This document shows positions 11,201 to 22,735 of a DNA stretch of 64,000 nucleotides, one piece after another. The notes beneath the pieces were generated by a model. The model did no database searches and was not told where the DNA came from. It saw only the letters and a list, made by a program, of their open reading frames with translations. Origin of the DNA: Helopsaltes ochotensis (taxonomy: Eukaryota; Chordata; Aves; Passeriformes; Locustellidae). A program made the position numbers and the translations under genes. Position 1 is the first letter of the stretch. Each line of letters opens with the position of its first letter. The stretch is from positions 1 to 64,000 of the forward strand of contig VXBM01001671.1 of NCBI GenBank assembly GCA_013400155.1, given 5' to 3'.

Positions 11201-14200
11201 GATGAAACTAACACCTGCTATAATGCGTGCCATGGGCTAAATGCAGTCATGTAAAGAAATGTTGCAGTGCTTTAACAGGAATAAAAAATACATACTCCCA
11301 TGACAGACAGAATATGTCTCTTTGTCTTACTGCTCATGTCATCCCAAGAACCCGAGGTGACTTCTGAAATCATAGCAGAAAAGGAATTTCTCATCACTTC
11401 TGCTTCACTTTTAATGTTTCAGAGTCTCATAATATTTCCCTGTCATAGTATTAGGATGTTGTAATGATTGATCAGTTAAGGTTGATAAATACTCAGATTT
11501 CAAGATGAAAAGCACCCGTAATCATGAAATCAAATAAATTCGCCACCAGAACCAGTTCTGGTTTTCTGTCCCTGATTCCAAGCAGGAATTTGTATCATAA
11601 ATGTCATTTTGATAACACAAGATGGCTCTTGCACTTGTTGCAGCTGCCAAGTTGTTAAAGCCATGTATTTTGGCCCAGCAAACAGCCAAAGCTTTGCCAG
11701 ACAGTCTTTCTGAGGAGCTCTGCTCTCAAAACAGATACAGTGGCTGACCTTTTAACAGCTTTGAAGAAAAGCTTTAAGACTTAGCTGTTCTCTGAGAATT
11801 TTTTTTTATCAAGGTTCCTTCCTTTGGGGCAGGAGATTGAGAGGTCTGAAAACCAAGATTTTTCTGAACTTACTTACACTTTTTTTGTTGAAATGGAAAG
11901 GATATGAAAACTAGCCTTATTTGTGAGCTTTCTAATATTGGCCTTTTTTTTTTTTTTCTTGTTGAGAAAAAGTTAGCTGTGGATTTTGAGAACTTTTTGA
12001 TTTTGCTTTTTTAGAGAGGGTTTAGTCTTTCCAGTTTCTGAAGCATGAAAATTCAGACACCGGAAAGATTTTATGTTTCTCCAAGCCTAAAAATACTGTC
12101 TGTTTGCTTTGAATTTCAAATATGGCTACCATGAAAACAGTGCTCCTCTTGTTTCTGACTTTCAGAAATCAAGTTTTCAGAAATAACTCTGTCTTGAACT
12201 GGCAGGCCCAGAAACCCACAGAAAACTTGAAATGGTGGAAGTCAAGACAGCATGAAGGTATGATCCTTTCCTCTTTAATTTTCATCCCTTCATTGTGCAC
12301 CTGAGGATGTCACCTCCATGTGTTCTGTATAGTGACAGATAGATTAAAGCAGAGGTGAAGCCTTGATCTTTGTATAGGTAAAATTTTATGAAACTGAAGA
12401 TGGATGGCAGGAGACAAGGCATTTTTCTACTCACCTTGCGCTCCTGTCTCCTTTCCCATGGTTTTTTGTGGGTGCAGTGTTAAAGAACTGAAGAGTTCAC
12501 AGAGGGACAGGCAGCTGGGAGGCTGAGATATGTTGAGCAACCTTGTGTGTAGCTCCTCCTGACCCCTCTGTTGCTTTCCCTGTATTTTGGCTTTGTGAAT
12601 AGTTTTGAAGTTTCTGCTTTGTTGTTCTTCTGTGAAATGCCCTGATATGTTGAATTGCTGCCCCATTCCCCAGGTCCACGGCAAGGAAGTGCTGTTACTT
12701 CCTGTCACCACACTGAAGAGATAACAGGAATAAAAGCAAGAGGGGACAACGGCCATGTTCACTTCAGGCAGGTTTTGTTCTGAATATCATCAATTAAAGA
12801 GTGACTTACCCAGTGACAGCTTGTGTAGGCTCCTGCTGCTCTAAAGGCCTCTGGCATCATTTGTAAGTTTCTGGAGCTTATAAACATCCTATCATAACAT
12901 GTCTTTTCCTCTCTGGTTTAGGATATGACCTTTTGGCTTGGTGTGGTCCCTGACAGCAGCATCAATCCTGCTACCTTCAAAACAGCTGTTTTGACAAGCA
13001 TAAATAAAAGCTGGTCACTTAGAATTCTTTATTTTGTCTGTGTGTATGTTTTGTAAGGAGGAGAAAAAAAATCTGAGCATACAATATCTGAATGCCTTGT
13101 ACGGTGATTACATGATTAAAATTCTCTCAGAATATCTGTCTGCGTTTTTGACTTGCACCATGCAGTCTTAATGGCTTGTAAGTGCTGAATTTTGTCACAG
13201 ATGAAACAAACACAAGAAATGCAAAGCTTGTTAACATGAGCCAAGCCTGCCTTTTATCTGATATTTTCAGCACACTGAATGTGAATGGCAATTTTGCTGC
13301 CATTATGGAACTTATTTTAGACATATCAAGTGCCAATTTTCTTTCAGATCATAAAGAAAGGCCACAGAACAGAAATTTAGTTTTCTGTTGATAAAGCTTG
13401 TCCTAGATCATCATAAAAAGGAGCTGCAACAAAACCAGGCTGCTTGCTGCACACAGTGCAGTAAATAGCAGTTCTGTCACAAGTGGCAGAATTAGAAACC
13501 AATTCCTGCTGATGCTTCTTATCTATGCACTGAAGTGTAATTGGATCAAAGTGATGGGTGCCACAGGGAAGTACAGATACACAATTTTGTGACATACTGC
13601 TGAGTCTGGGGTCTATGTTAAAGTGACTGGAATAAGGAAGACCAGGAGAAGACAGGGATGAAGAGGCAGGTGCAGGGTAGAGACCAAGTGTCTTTGCTTC
13701 TGTAGCACAGGAGCACTCACGTTTAAAAGATCACCAATTCCTGCTTGGTTTTGAACTGGACATTTATCTACGTTTTTGTCCTGCACTTTGTGCAACATAG
13801 AGAAACTGCAGGGTGAATGTTTGGCTACCTGTCTATGAAAGTGATGGTATCAACCACACACTATGTACTCCTGACAATTTTCTTGCTGATTTTCGTGGTG
13901 GAAGATCAGGACATCATTACTTGGGTGCTGTGGCTTTTTCAATCCAAGTCCTAGGAGAATTGCTAGGGGAATTTAGAAGCCTGAGAGTGTTTCAGATGCA
14001 ATGGCTGGAAGGTAATTTTTACTCTCAGTGGTATAACTCAAGAAGCTGGGCTGGTTAATGACATCTTTGATCATTTCCTCTTTCTCAAATTTGTCTTCAC
14101 TCTCTGGATCTGCTTATGTGGCTGTGTGTACATGCACATACAGGTGGCTGAGGTTTACATTACCATCCAGTGGGAAGGATGTGTGAACAGAAGGTAGAAA

Positions 14201-14769
14201 AGTGGAGCTGAACTCAACATAGCAACAACATGAACTACAAGTTAATATTGACAACAGCAGTAAGATTTTGAAGAGTGAGGAGGAAGAGAGATGTGGGATC
14301 ATCTAAAATGTAATCCTGGGTGCAGTGTGGGAAGTGTTTTGCTGATGCTGCTCAATAGTCACTCTCCTACACGGACACTGACACAGAAGTGGAAAAACCC
14401 ATTTTTTGTTTCTTAAAATTTCTGCAACTCTTATCCTGGAAAGAACATAATAACAGACCTCGTAGGAAAGTATAAGCTCTTTCCCACCTCCAGTACTCTC
14501 TTTTTTTCTCTGCTCTGTTCCAGGATCTGCTGTGCTTTCACTGCATCAAATTTTGAAGTTAGAAGAGCATTTAAGCGGAAGGTAGAGTATAAATCACTGT
14601 CATTAAAAACAAAAAGAGGCAGAGGTGGTCAGCAAAGAGGGATTTGGGAAAGCAAATCACCTGAGAAACTATGATTTCCTTATTATTACTTATTATTTTG
14701 AGAGAGTGCCTCTGTAAAGGGTTAAAATTTGCTAACCAGGCAGAAACACCAAAAGAAGTAATGGTTTCA
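8276..14769. other. Unique sequence, no gene seen
   Basis: About 6.5 kb without a supported gene or LINE. Points noticed: a possible decayed minus-strand LTR near 9900-10200, with TATA-like sites but no edges; a balanced, repeat-free patch at 11049-11240; a 60-codon frame at 12122-12304 with a hydrophobic start; and another repeat-free patch at 13120-13600. None reaches annotation standard. Confidence 0.4.
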
Positions 14770-15860
14770 CGTTCGCCAAATTTTGTCCGCTAAATTTAGT
14801 GTAATGGTCCACATAATTTCTTAGTGTGGAATAGGATTAGAATAAAGGCAAAACAGGCTCAACTTAAAGATAAAAAACAGATTTATTAACACACACTAAA
14901 AAGAGAATAAAATAAATATTGAAACCCCTCAAAGGCACCACCCTTCTCCCTAGTAACAGTTTACTTTCCTACAAACAATGTAAAGAGATGGAGCTAAGTC
15001 AGTACCACTTGTAAAAATAGTCTTTCATTCAGTCTCTTAGAGAGAGAAAAGTCTCTCCTTGTTATGGTAACTTTCCACAAGAGTCTGCGGCTCCCATCCC
15101 CAGAAAAGCAGCCCACTCGAGAATCTGCAATTGTGGAACCTCCCAAACATGTAGCCTTTCCTATGGCTACATATGGGCTGTGGACTCATGCTGTGGTTTC
15201 ACCTTTTAAAGATGCACAGCTCCACAACAAAGGCTTCTTCATCTTCAGGAAACAAGTATGTTCTTCTTCACTGGTACTGAAGTTTTCTTCTCATCTCACT
15301 CTGTTCAAACATCTCACAGGATCACTAGATTGCAGTTTTTTTAGTCCAATATTCACTTTAAAAAATCAGCTACTCTTTGCTTGAAAACTATAATGCATCT
15401 CCCCAGTTCAAAGTTCACAATTTAAAGGAATATTACAGTCTGTTACCACAAATCAAAGGAGATTTTCAGCCTAAAATTAAGGCAACTTTGCCATCTCTTC
15501 TACTTAAGGAGTCACTCTTCCTTTACTGACTTTGATGTCTTCATATTGTCCCTTTACATATCTCCAGTTTGGTCTTTCCTCTCTCTTTGAGAAGGGTTGG
15601 AGTCTAAAAAAGGTCTCAGTTTGTGTCAGGAAAGAGTTAACATTCCTTGCCTGGGCCGGCAGATGGTCACCTTGTCTCTGCTGGGCGGGTGGGCAGCAGT
15701 TGTGAAAGCCTTGCCTCCATGCCGATGCTGGTGAAAATCTTCCACATGTCCAGGGTCTTTTCTCCCCTTCTCCACCCCATAAGAACTGAAATTTGTGGAG
15801 GACATGCCTGAAGTCTCAGGTGTGAAGAATGTTTCAGTTTTCTGAATTCAGCTGCAGAAA
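14770..15860 (-). mobile_element. Decayed long LTR, same family as 43215-44730
   Basis: Reading the minus strand, blocks occur in the same order as in the intact LTR at 43215-44730. The clearest is the ACCTTTTAAAGATGCACAGC block (15202-15221). Others follow near 15280-15320 (TTCTCATCTCACTCTGTTCAA), 15390-15440 (CATCTCCCCAGTTCAAAG, then AATTTAAAGG) and 15580-15660 (CTCTTTGAGAAGGGTTGGAG). Both edges are eroded, and I found no target-site duplication. The plus-strand frame at 15064-15384 is antisense LTR sequence and not a gene. Boundaries are approximate. Confidence 0.7.
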
Positions 15861-16249
15861 AAAAATGAACTTGAGCATACAGGAACTACAAACAATGAAA
15901 TAAACTAAAACCATTCCAGAGACCAAACCAATAACTGCAGTACCTGTTAGTTTAATCACTCCAAAACACTTTGCAGCCTTCCACAGGCTGTAGTTGGAGC
16001 CCTAAAATTTCCCCATAAATGACAATGCCAGATCTAATCTAAAGCTTTTTTTTGACAGGGTACACAGTTTGCTGCGTGCAAGAGAAACACAAAATGCAAT
16101 TGATCCCTGACACAGTGCTGTGGGGCATTCACATAAACTGGATAGTGGAGCAGGATGCAAAATTAGGGCCAGTGAACCTATTAGCTGTCGTTTTTGGAAA
16201 GGAGTTGCAAATGATGTGATGTTATGACAATTGTAGCAGAGATAATGCC
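15861..16249. other. Unique sequence, nothing seen
   Basis: A short spacer between the decayed LTR and the old CR1 body. No motif or open frame of note. Confidence 0.5.
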
Positions 16250-17040
16250 TTGTTTAATGACTTAAATGATAAAATGGAAATGTTGTGCCTATCCAGATGG
16301 TGTGGGGCTGGGACGGGCTGCGAGCATGATGGGTAGTGGGTTTAAAATTAAATATGATTTTGATAAATTGCAGAAAGTGCATGGTATCAGCAAGATGAAA
16401 TCCAGTAAAACCAAACTCAATGTACCATTTTAAGTTTAAAAAAGAAGGAAGAAAGCAAACAAAGAATAGTTGGGTGACAGAGATGCAGAGATCACAGGCT
16501 GAGTCTGCATCAGCTGTGCTGCTGGGGAGGATCAATGAGGAGAGGGCACTACTAGTTAAAATATCTCTTCAAAGGAAGATCACACATTGGATGTAAAAGG
16601 AAATAATGCCTGGGCATCAGTGAGGCCAGGGCCAGGCTCTGCGTCATACTGTAGGCAGAGGAGTGCAAGGATGTTTTTTGCAAGCTGGAGGAGGGAACAC
16701 AAGGAGTGAGGACAGGTATATGAAACAGGACCTCTGTGGAAAGGCTGAATGAATCAGCTGTGCTCTCCTCAGCAATATAAGGCTTAAGGAAGATGAAGAG
16801 TAGCTGTTTTTTAGAACTAAAATACTCACATAAGGGACAGCAATGAACCACTCTGCATGACCTCTACTTGGGGAATGTTAAAAGAAACTTCCAGTTTAAA
16901 GGAAAAAAAAAAAAGATCAGGTGAGAGACTGGGTGAAACGTTTTACACTAAGAATGGGTGATCAATAAAAGGAGCTGCCTAGGGAAGTTAAGAAATATAT
17001 TTTTTATGGATGCTTTAAGGAGAAATAAGAATAATATTTT
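16250..17040 (+). mobile_element. Old CR1-like LINE fragment
   Basis: Several diverged blocks follow the order seen near the 3' end of CR1 LINEs. They are a GCAAGATGAAATCCAGTAAA block (16390-16409), a GAAAGGCTGAATGAATCAGC block (16739-16758), a GAAACTTCCAGTTTAAAGG block (about 16884-16902), and TCAATAAAAGGAGCTGCCTA followed by GGGAAGTT (about 16961-16988). In intact copies these flank the end of the reverse-transcriptase frame. The frame here is broken by stops and indels, and minus-strand open frames over it are shadows. The divergence suggests an old insertion. Confidence 0.65.
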
Positions 17041-17655
17041 GTAGACACTTAGACAGAGTCAAAATTACCAAGTTATACCTCAGGAGGGAGGGAGAAGGGA
17101 CTACCTGGAAACAGTGATCCTCTCCTGCAGAAATCTAGGAATCAGGGAAGTAGAAGCTGAATGAACAGATCCATAGCCTCTGTCCTTCTGAAAGGACATT
17201 TCAAGAAATTGTCTAGTGTTTCTGGAGACAGAGTGTACATGCTAAGGAATATTTTCCTGTATTAAGTGGGTATTCAGGTAACCAGAAACACATAGTAGAG
17301 ATGTTCAGAAGAAGTAACAATGTAATAAAAATGAAGACAGACAAACATGATAGATATACTTTAAAAGTCAATTATTTTCCTTTTTATTAGGAAATTGCTG
17401 GTATTTACAATGAGGGTAGTAGGCAAGGCAGCCCATAAACAGCATTTGTATCCAACACATTTTTTATATTTTTGCATTTCTTTACCAAAGATGTGTCAAA
17501 ATAAAATGTATTGAAACTTTTGGCAGCTGTGCTCTTCCCAACTCTGCATTATCTGCTATATTTTCATGCAGAAAAATCTTTACTTTTCCCTTTTGGTAGT
17601 TTACAAGTCTGGTTTAATAGATCACAATATATGGATTTTAAAACCCTGACATATG
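17041..17655. other. Unique sequence, nothing recognised
   Basis: This lies between the CR1 body and a CR1 tail in the same orientation. It could be an unrecognised part of one element or an insertion within it, but I see no positive signal. Confidence 0.4.
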
Positions 17656-17740
17656 TTCTTGGCTTGGGGCAAAGGGTTGCAATTGGAGGACTTTCCTGGA
17701 ATCCCTTCCAGCTCTACTTTTTCACTCGTTCTATATTTAT
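17656..17740 (+). mobile_element. Probable CR1 LINE 3' tail
   Basis: GGCTTGGGGCAAAGGGTTGC, then AATTGGAGGACTTTCC, then a CCCTTCCAGCTCTAC block and TTCTATATTTAT resemble a diverged CR1 terminal region. It has the same orientation as the CR1 body about 600 bp upstream and may be the end of that element. Confidence 0.55.
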
Positions 17741-17908
17741 CTTTTCATGACTCAAACATAAGAAATTCAGAGAATATTCCTGAGCATGGAGTTTACAGCA
17801 GAGATGTATTGGTATTTTCATGTACAATACGGTGGGCTTTTAGGCCTAAATAGTGAAAAACACAGGGGAAACATTGATTTTCTTCTGTTTGCAACTCCCT
17901 TGTAAAAA
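17741..17908. other. Short unique spacer
   Basis: Nothing recognised between the CR1 tail and the A/CA tract. Confidence 0.4.
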
Positions 17909-17990
17909 AAAAAAAACCCAAAAATACACACACACACACACACACGCAAACAAACAAACAAAAAAATACCAACCAAAAAAAACAAGTCCA
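17909..17990. repeat. A-run and (CA)n microsatellite
   Basis: An A12 run is followed by about nine CA units (17928-17945), then CAAA units and A-rich sequence. The minus-strand frame crossing it encodes a run of C and V and is an artefact. Confidence 0.9.
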
Positions 17991-20276
17991 AAAAAGGAAG
18001 AGTGACAGGAGATAGTAAAGCAACTCTATTCAGGTTTACACTATAGGAGAGAGGAAAATTACTTCTCTTACAATACTTCAGGACACATAGGGGGCTGGAG
18101 AGCCCTGTTTTCAGTGAACCATTTTTTTTTCTTATTTCTTTTTTTTCTTTTCAATATTAACTGTTAATCAGGAGTAAACAACATGAACTGTAGGGCTTCT
18201 CTTTTAGTAGAAGACTGTATTGTTTCAGCTAGTTTAAAAAATTCAGATTTTGGATCTCTTTAAATGTACAGTTGTTCAATTTCCTTATTTAACTTGGTAG
18301 TGACAGTGAAGAGACAGGTGTGAGAAATGGTTTCTGCTCTGCTTTTTTATAAGATGAATTTTTTCTGTGAACTTTCCAGGCAAAAGCTCCAATTTCAGAA
18401 GAGCTCCTGATTTGTACCATGCTGACAGAGGAAACATTTGATCTTCTATTAGTTAAATCAGACCTTTTCTACTTCCGTCTTCTTCTAAAGGCAGATTTAA
18501 AAGATCTTTCTTCCATTTTTTTAAATAGGAAAGAGTGTGTGAAAAAGAGGAGTTTTATTCTTGGCAACCTCCTTAAAAATGACCTTTTGTGTTCCTTTCA
18601 TGGAGTTAAGTAGCCTTTCCTGCACTTTCAGGCAGGGAGGAGCTCATAGATCTTTATACCATCATATAAAACAAGAAATGAGTGCTCTGGTGACAAATGT
18701 ACATCTTTCTGGGGGAGTACTTGAAATACTAGGAAAGTGCAATGTCTAGAAAAAGTGAAATGATCTTGCTGGTTTCTGCAACTTTTTCCTAACCAGAGAT
18801 CTTCTGCAGACTCAGAGAATTGTGTAAGTCATCATGGAAGGTTTTGGAAGGACATTTTTGTATGGATGGTCCCCTTAGGATAGGGACCTATATGGAAAAA
18901 AAGATAATTCAATTTATTTACTACTAATAATACCAGTCCTCTTCTTTTATTTTAGCAGACAAGTTTTTTGGATCTTTTGAAATCCTAGGATCACCATATT
19001 TTTGTTTAAGGACAAAAAAAGGAGCATTTGATGTGGTTCTGCAAAGATGTTTCTCCTTTCTAAACTAAGAAAAATGGAACTAAATTTCTTAAAATTAATT
19101 CCCAACAGTCTGCCTGCTTGTTTATGTTATCAGGAGTGTATGGATTTTTTATAAGAATTTTGTGGATCACTCTGATGTTTTCCTCCCTGCTGTGGGTCTT
19201 ACAGGTTCTCATGAATTGAGAATCTCTGCCTGTGGCACAGCCTGGCTGCAAGAAGGGTACAGATCCATCAAGCAGCTCAGAACAGAGTTGTCTTTGTGGA
19301 TAATAAGAGGTTTTTACCTTTGTCTAACGGTGTGTATGCCCAGCAGTCACTCCTGCAGTCCATAACCCTGAGCTGACACCTTCTAGCTGCCACAGTCATG
19401 GTTTCCACATGAAAAGAATTTGGGTTTTTGTGTTCTCTGCTTTATGATGTGCCCAGACCCAGAGCGCTTCCTTATCTTGCTGAGTTATTATCCTCAATCC
19501 CAGTGAGGCTAAAGCAAATCTAATTACATAGTTAAAGTACCAATCTGCTCTGTTTACAACAAAATCAGATATAGCTGTATCTACACGGCAGGCTCTTAGA
19601 AGACAAAATAGAACTCAGGATCAGAATTTAATAATTCCAATCTTTGCCATTAGGATTCTGACTGAGGAACTGGGTTGCTGAGTAGCTGAGCAGCAGAGAA
19701 ACATATTTTCATAAATTATTCTATTTGCAAGGTCATGCAGATATATTTATTAATAAAGCAAGGGATGAAGAGGTGTGGGGATTTTAAAAGTTGTGTTTGA
19801 GAAGGAAGGGAGACAAAAATGAAATAGTAACAGACTCTCATTCTGTTCTGTAGCTCACCTACAGATGGTCTGTAGTAGCATTTCTTTTTTTTTTTTTTCC
19901 TTTGATAGCATTTTAGCTATTTTCCTCTGGGTTTTGTTTGTTTGGTTTGGTTTTGGTTTTTTTAATACTCCAAAGCAATGAAGCCTTAGTCAAAAGTGTG
20001 ATTTGTCTGGTCCATTGTCAAACAAAGCACAAAAAAAAAAAAAAAGTTTGCCCAATCTCATCAATCTCTTTGTGGTTTTAAGAAAAGCAGGCACTTTTCT
20101 TGACAGGTTTAATAAAAGGCAGCTGTTTTCCCAGTAATTTAAATACTGGGTATGTGGGAGGGGTTTGAGTAAGTTAAGTGTGAAAGAAAAGAAGTAGCAT
20201 CAGCTAAAAATTCAGCAGTTAGACCTTCATCTGCCCAAAATATACTCTGGACAAAGAGAAGAACAGTGTTTAGCTG
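17991..20276. other. Unique sequence, no gene seen
   Basis: AT-rich DNA with short homopolymers (T runs at about 19887-19898, an A run at about 20031-20045) and a GTTT-rich patch near 19930-19960. No gene, LINE or LTR recognised. Confidence 0.45.
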
Positions 20277-20927
20277 TGTTCTGGTTTAGGGCAAATTTGG
20301 GAGGAAACCCCTGAATAGGGTCCCTCTGGGAAGCAAACCCAAACAACCCCTCCCCCAACTGGTCTGGATAAAAACTTCCTCAGAGAAAAGTGGAAAAAAC
20401 TATTTATTTAACAAACAAAGTGCCCACGAGCATAAAGAATGAATAATATGAAACAATAAAACCTTTTGTTATTCCGAAGTGAGATGGCAAATTCCGAAAG
20501 TCCTTGCTGTAGGTAGCTCGGGTCACTCAGTCTCTTATCATTTCCTCCGGAGGTCCAGGCCCCAGTGGGCCGCAGGTGTGAGTTCCCAGTGCTCCTCTGG
20601 GCTTTTTCAGTATGGAGCAGGTTTAAACAGTCCCAAGGAAAAAAAAAAAAACCAACAAAAAACTGTCCATGGAGCTTCTCTGCCTCAGCTAGCTAAACTA
20701 ACTAAAAGCAAAAAAGATTTCTGTCCCTTTGTTGGTTTGTGCTTCAGATGAACACACAGACCGAAGCAGGAATGCAGAGGAGTCAGTGCTGCTTTCAAAA
20801 CAAACTCCACTCTTCCTCTTCCTCTCCCTTCTCTCTCGGAACTAGTCTTAAAGGTACAGAACTTAATATATAGCCCAACCAGAACAGACAACTGGGGATA
20901 CAAGCATCATAACGTCACCCTAGGACA
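20277..20927 (-). mobile_element. Solo LTR with 5-bp target duplication
   Basis: On the minus strand the element begins TGTCCTAGGGTGACG at 20927 and ends CCAGAACA at 20277, with the TG...CA ends typical of LTRs. It is flanked by a perfect AGCTG direct repeat (20272-20276 and 20928-20932), the mark of retroviral integrase. An AATAAA signal on the minus strand lies at 20403-20408 and a TATA-like box at 20865-20873. No retroviral coding sequence is attached. Forward frames over it (20479-20751) are spurious. Length is 651 bp. Confidence 0.9.
20865..20873 (-). promoter_or_regulatory. TATA-like box of solo LTR
   Basis: The minus strand reads CTATATATT about 55 bp inside the LTR 5' end. A TGACGTTA sequence resembling a cAMP-response element lies just upstream, within the first 20 bp of the LTR. 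Promoter activity is inferred from LTR architecture only. Confidence 0.45.
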
Positions 20928-20932
20928 AGCTG

Positions 20933-22529
20933 ATCCACTTTATCCTGAAAAACTAAAATTAAAAAATAGTGAAAACATAAATCCAAATAAGTAACTCCAA
21001 GAAAATTAGATAAATTTTTTTCTGATTGTGACAGTGAAAGAAATAAAAGAGAAAATTCAATTCAAAATTGTCTTTGAATAAAGTGAAATATTTTGCTTCT
21101 TTGGTCTGATTTCTGATTTTTTCTCCCAGCTAAAATGGCCTGCAGCAAGTGCTGGATATGTATTAGCAAAATACCTGATAATCAGAAAAGCAAAGCAGTG
21201 TTCACACACTGACACTGCAGCTAACATGGGATGAGAGGGTTAAATTAGCAAAATTTGAAAGGTGCATTTAAAAGTGAAAATCCTTCTTTAGAGCTGTTGC
21301 TATGAAAGCATCATATGAAGTGAAAAGTCATAAGAGAAGATGAAGATTCGGTCTGGCCATGGATTCATACTTCAGAGAGAAAAAGGAGGTTGGTCTTGTG
21401 AGTCCATACTGTGCTTGCTTTGGTATACACAGAAATAAATCTGGGTATTTTGTTATTCTCATAAATCAGTAACTCAATTTCACTTCCCTCCTTTTATGCT
21501 AGATATCCTTTAAGGAGGATCACATGCTATAAATCTGTACTATAATAATGAAAGGAATCAGTCCCTTTAGTGGCTTGTAAAGAACTTAAAACATACCCAT
21601 GATTCACCTGATCTTAAGAAATTATGAGTTAATTCTGCTGAGACAGGGATTATTAGACAAGGAGGCCACTGATCAGCCCGCCCCTCCCCACCCCCCCCCC
21701 CAAAAAAAACCCCAAAAAACCCTCAGGCTTTCCCAAAAGATATCTTGGAAGGAGCATAAAGGATCTGCTGACAATATTAGCAAGATGCTAAAGAACTCTT
21801 GCAATTAATCATGTTTCTTCTGCTCTTCTTGGAGTGCAAGCAGCAGCTGTGGCTCTGCTCACAGTAATTCTGAGCACTGCAGCAGTAAATTACAGGGCAC
21901 TACTGCCAGCCCAGTGTTTAACCCCAAAGATAGAGCAAAGACAAACGGTATTTTCCCAGTATGGATCTGTCCTGTCACCAGCACCCAAAGCAGCTGTTTC
22001 AGTGACACCAGCAGGTACAGCTGGAAGAACTGCAGCCCTGGCAGTGACCTTCAGAAAAAATAAAGGCCTCTCAGGAGCCCAGACGCTCCTAACCTGGCAT
22101 CCAAACCTCTGCAAAGGAGAAATCCAGCTGTAGCTGACATAGGACTAAAATCTTATCCTTTTCCTGGAAATAATATACCTTTTGAATTTTTTTAAAATTC
22201 TGTTTCTCTAGTCAGGCTTGGTTTGCCTTTGCATTGGTGAAAGGAATTTTAAAGTTACTTTTTTAACAAATGTTGCAACACTCAATGAAGATGACCTTAA
22301 AATCTCAACAGACTGGGAATAGCCCAAAAGATATCCAAAAAGATAACGAACATCAACAAAACATCAATGACCACCAGAAAATATCAATGAATACCTACCC
22401 CATCTACACTGCCCCCTGGCACAGTTGGAGACACCTGGTTTGGAAAAGGCTGATACAGAAATCAAAGATTTTGTGGACCTAATTAATATCAGAGGCAAAG
22501 AAATCTGGGTCCAGTAGGAAACCAAACAC
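20933..22529. other. Unique sequence with one C/A tract
   Basis: No gene recognised apart from the simple tract listed at 21677-21722. The 99-codon frame at 21834-22133 is alanine-rich with no domain, and its antisense strand is also open, so I treat it as chance. Confidence 0.4.
21677..21722. repeat. C-run/A-run tract, quadruplex-prone
   Basis: The plus strand reads C3-G-C4-T-C4-A-C11-A8-C4-A6-C3. The minus strand therefore has four or more closely spaced G runs, which fits the usual G-quadruplex pattern, and the plus strand could form an i-motif. Confidence 0.85.
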
Positions 22530-22735
22530 TAGGAAGTAGTCAACTTGGGACCAATTAACATTAAACCAATGGATTTCTATGGGTTTTGGACTGTATAAAG
22601 TTTAGGAAAATCTAGTAAAACTTATGTGTGTATGGAATGCTTTCTGTGACACATCCTGGCCAGAATAAAGTAATGCTTGTTGTCTATCACTTCAAGTACA
22701 GTGTTAGAGGGTTTTTATTTTCTTCGCAAGTTCTG
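22530..22735 (+). mobile_element. Possible old LTR 3' portion
   Basis: A TATA-like CTGTATAAAG (about 22590) is followed some 70 bp later by GAATAAAG (about 22664) and then a T-rich end, the order expected of an LTR promoter and polyadenylation signal. A few bases beyond, TGGTGACATTTGAG resembles the start of a retroviral primer-binding site. I found neither clear TG/CA edges nor a target duplication. Confidence 0.35.

Noticed and set aside
12427..12762. 111-codon minus-strand frame with a second open frame nested in it
   Set aside because: Two frames open over the same bases, no domain and no splice context point to chance.
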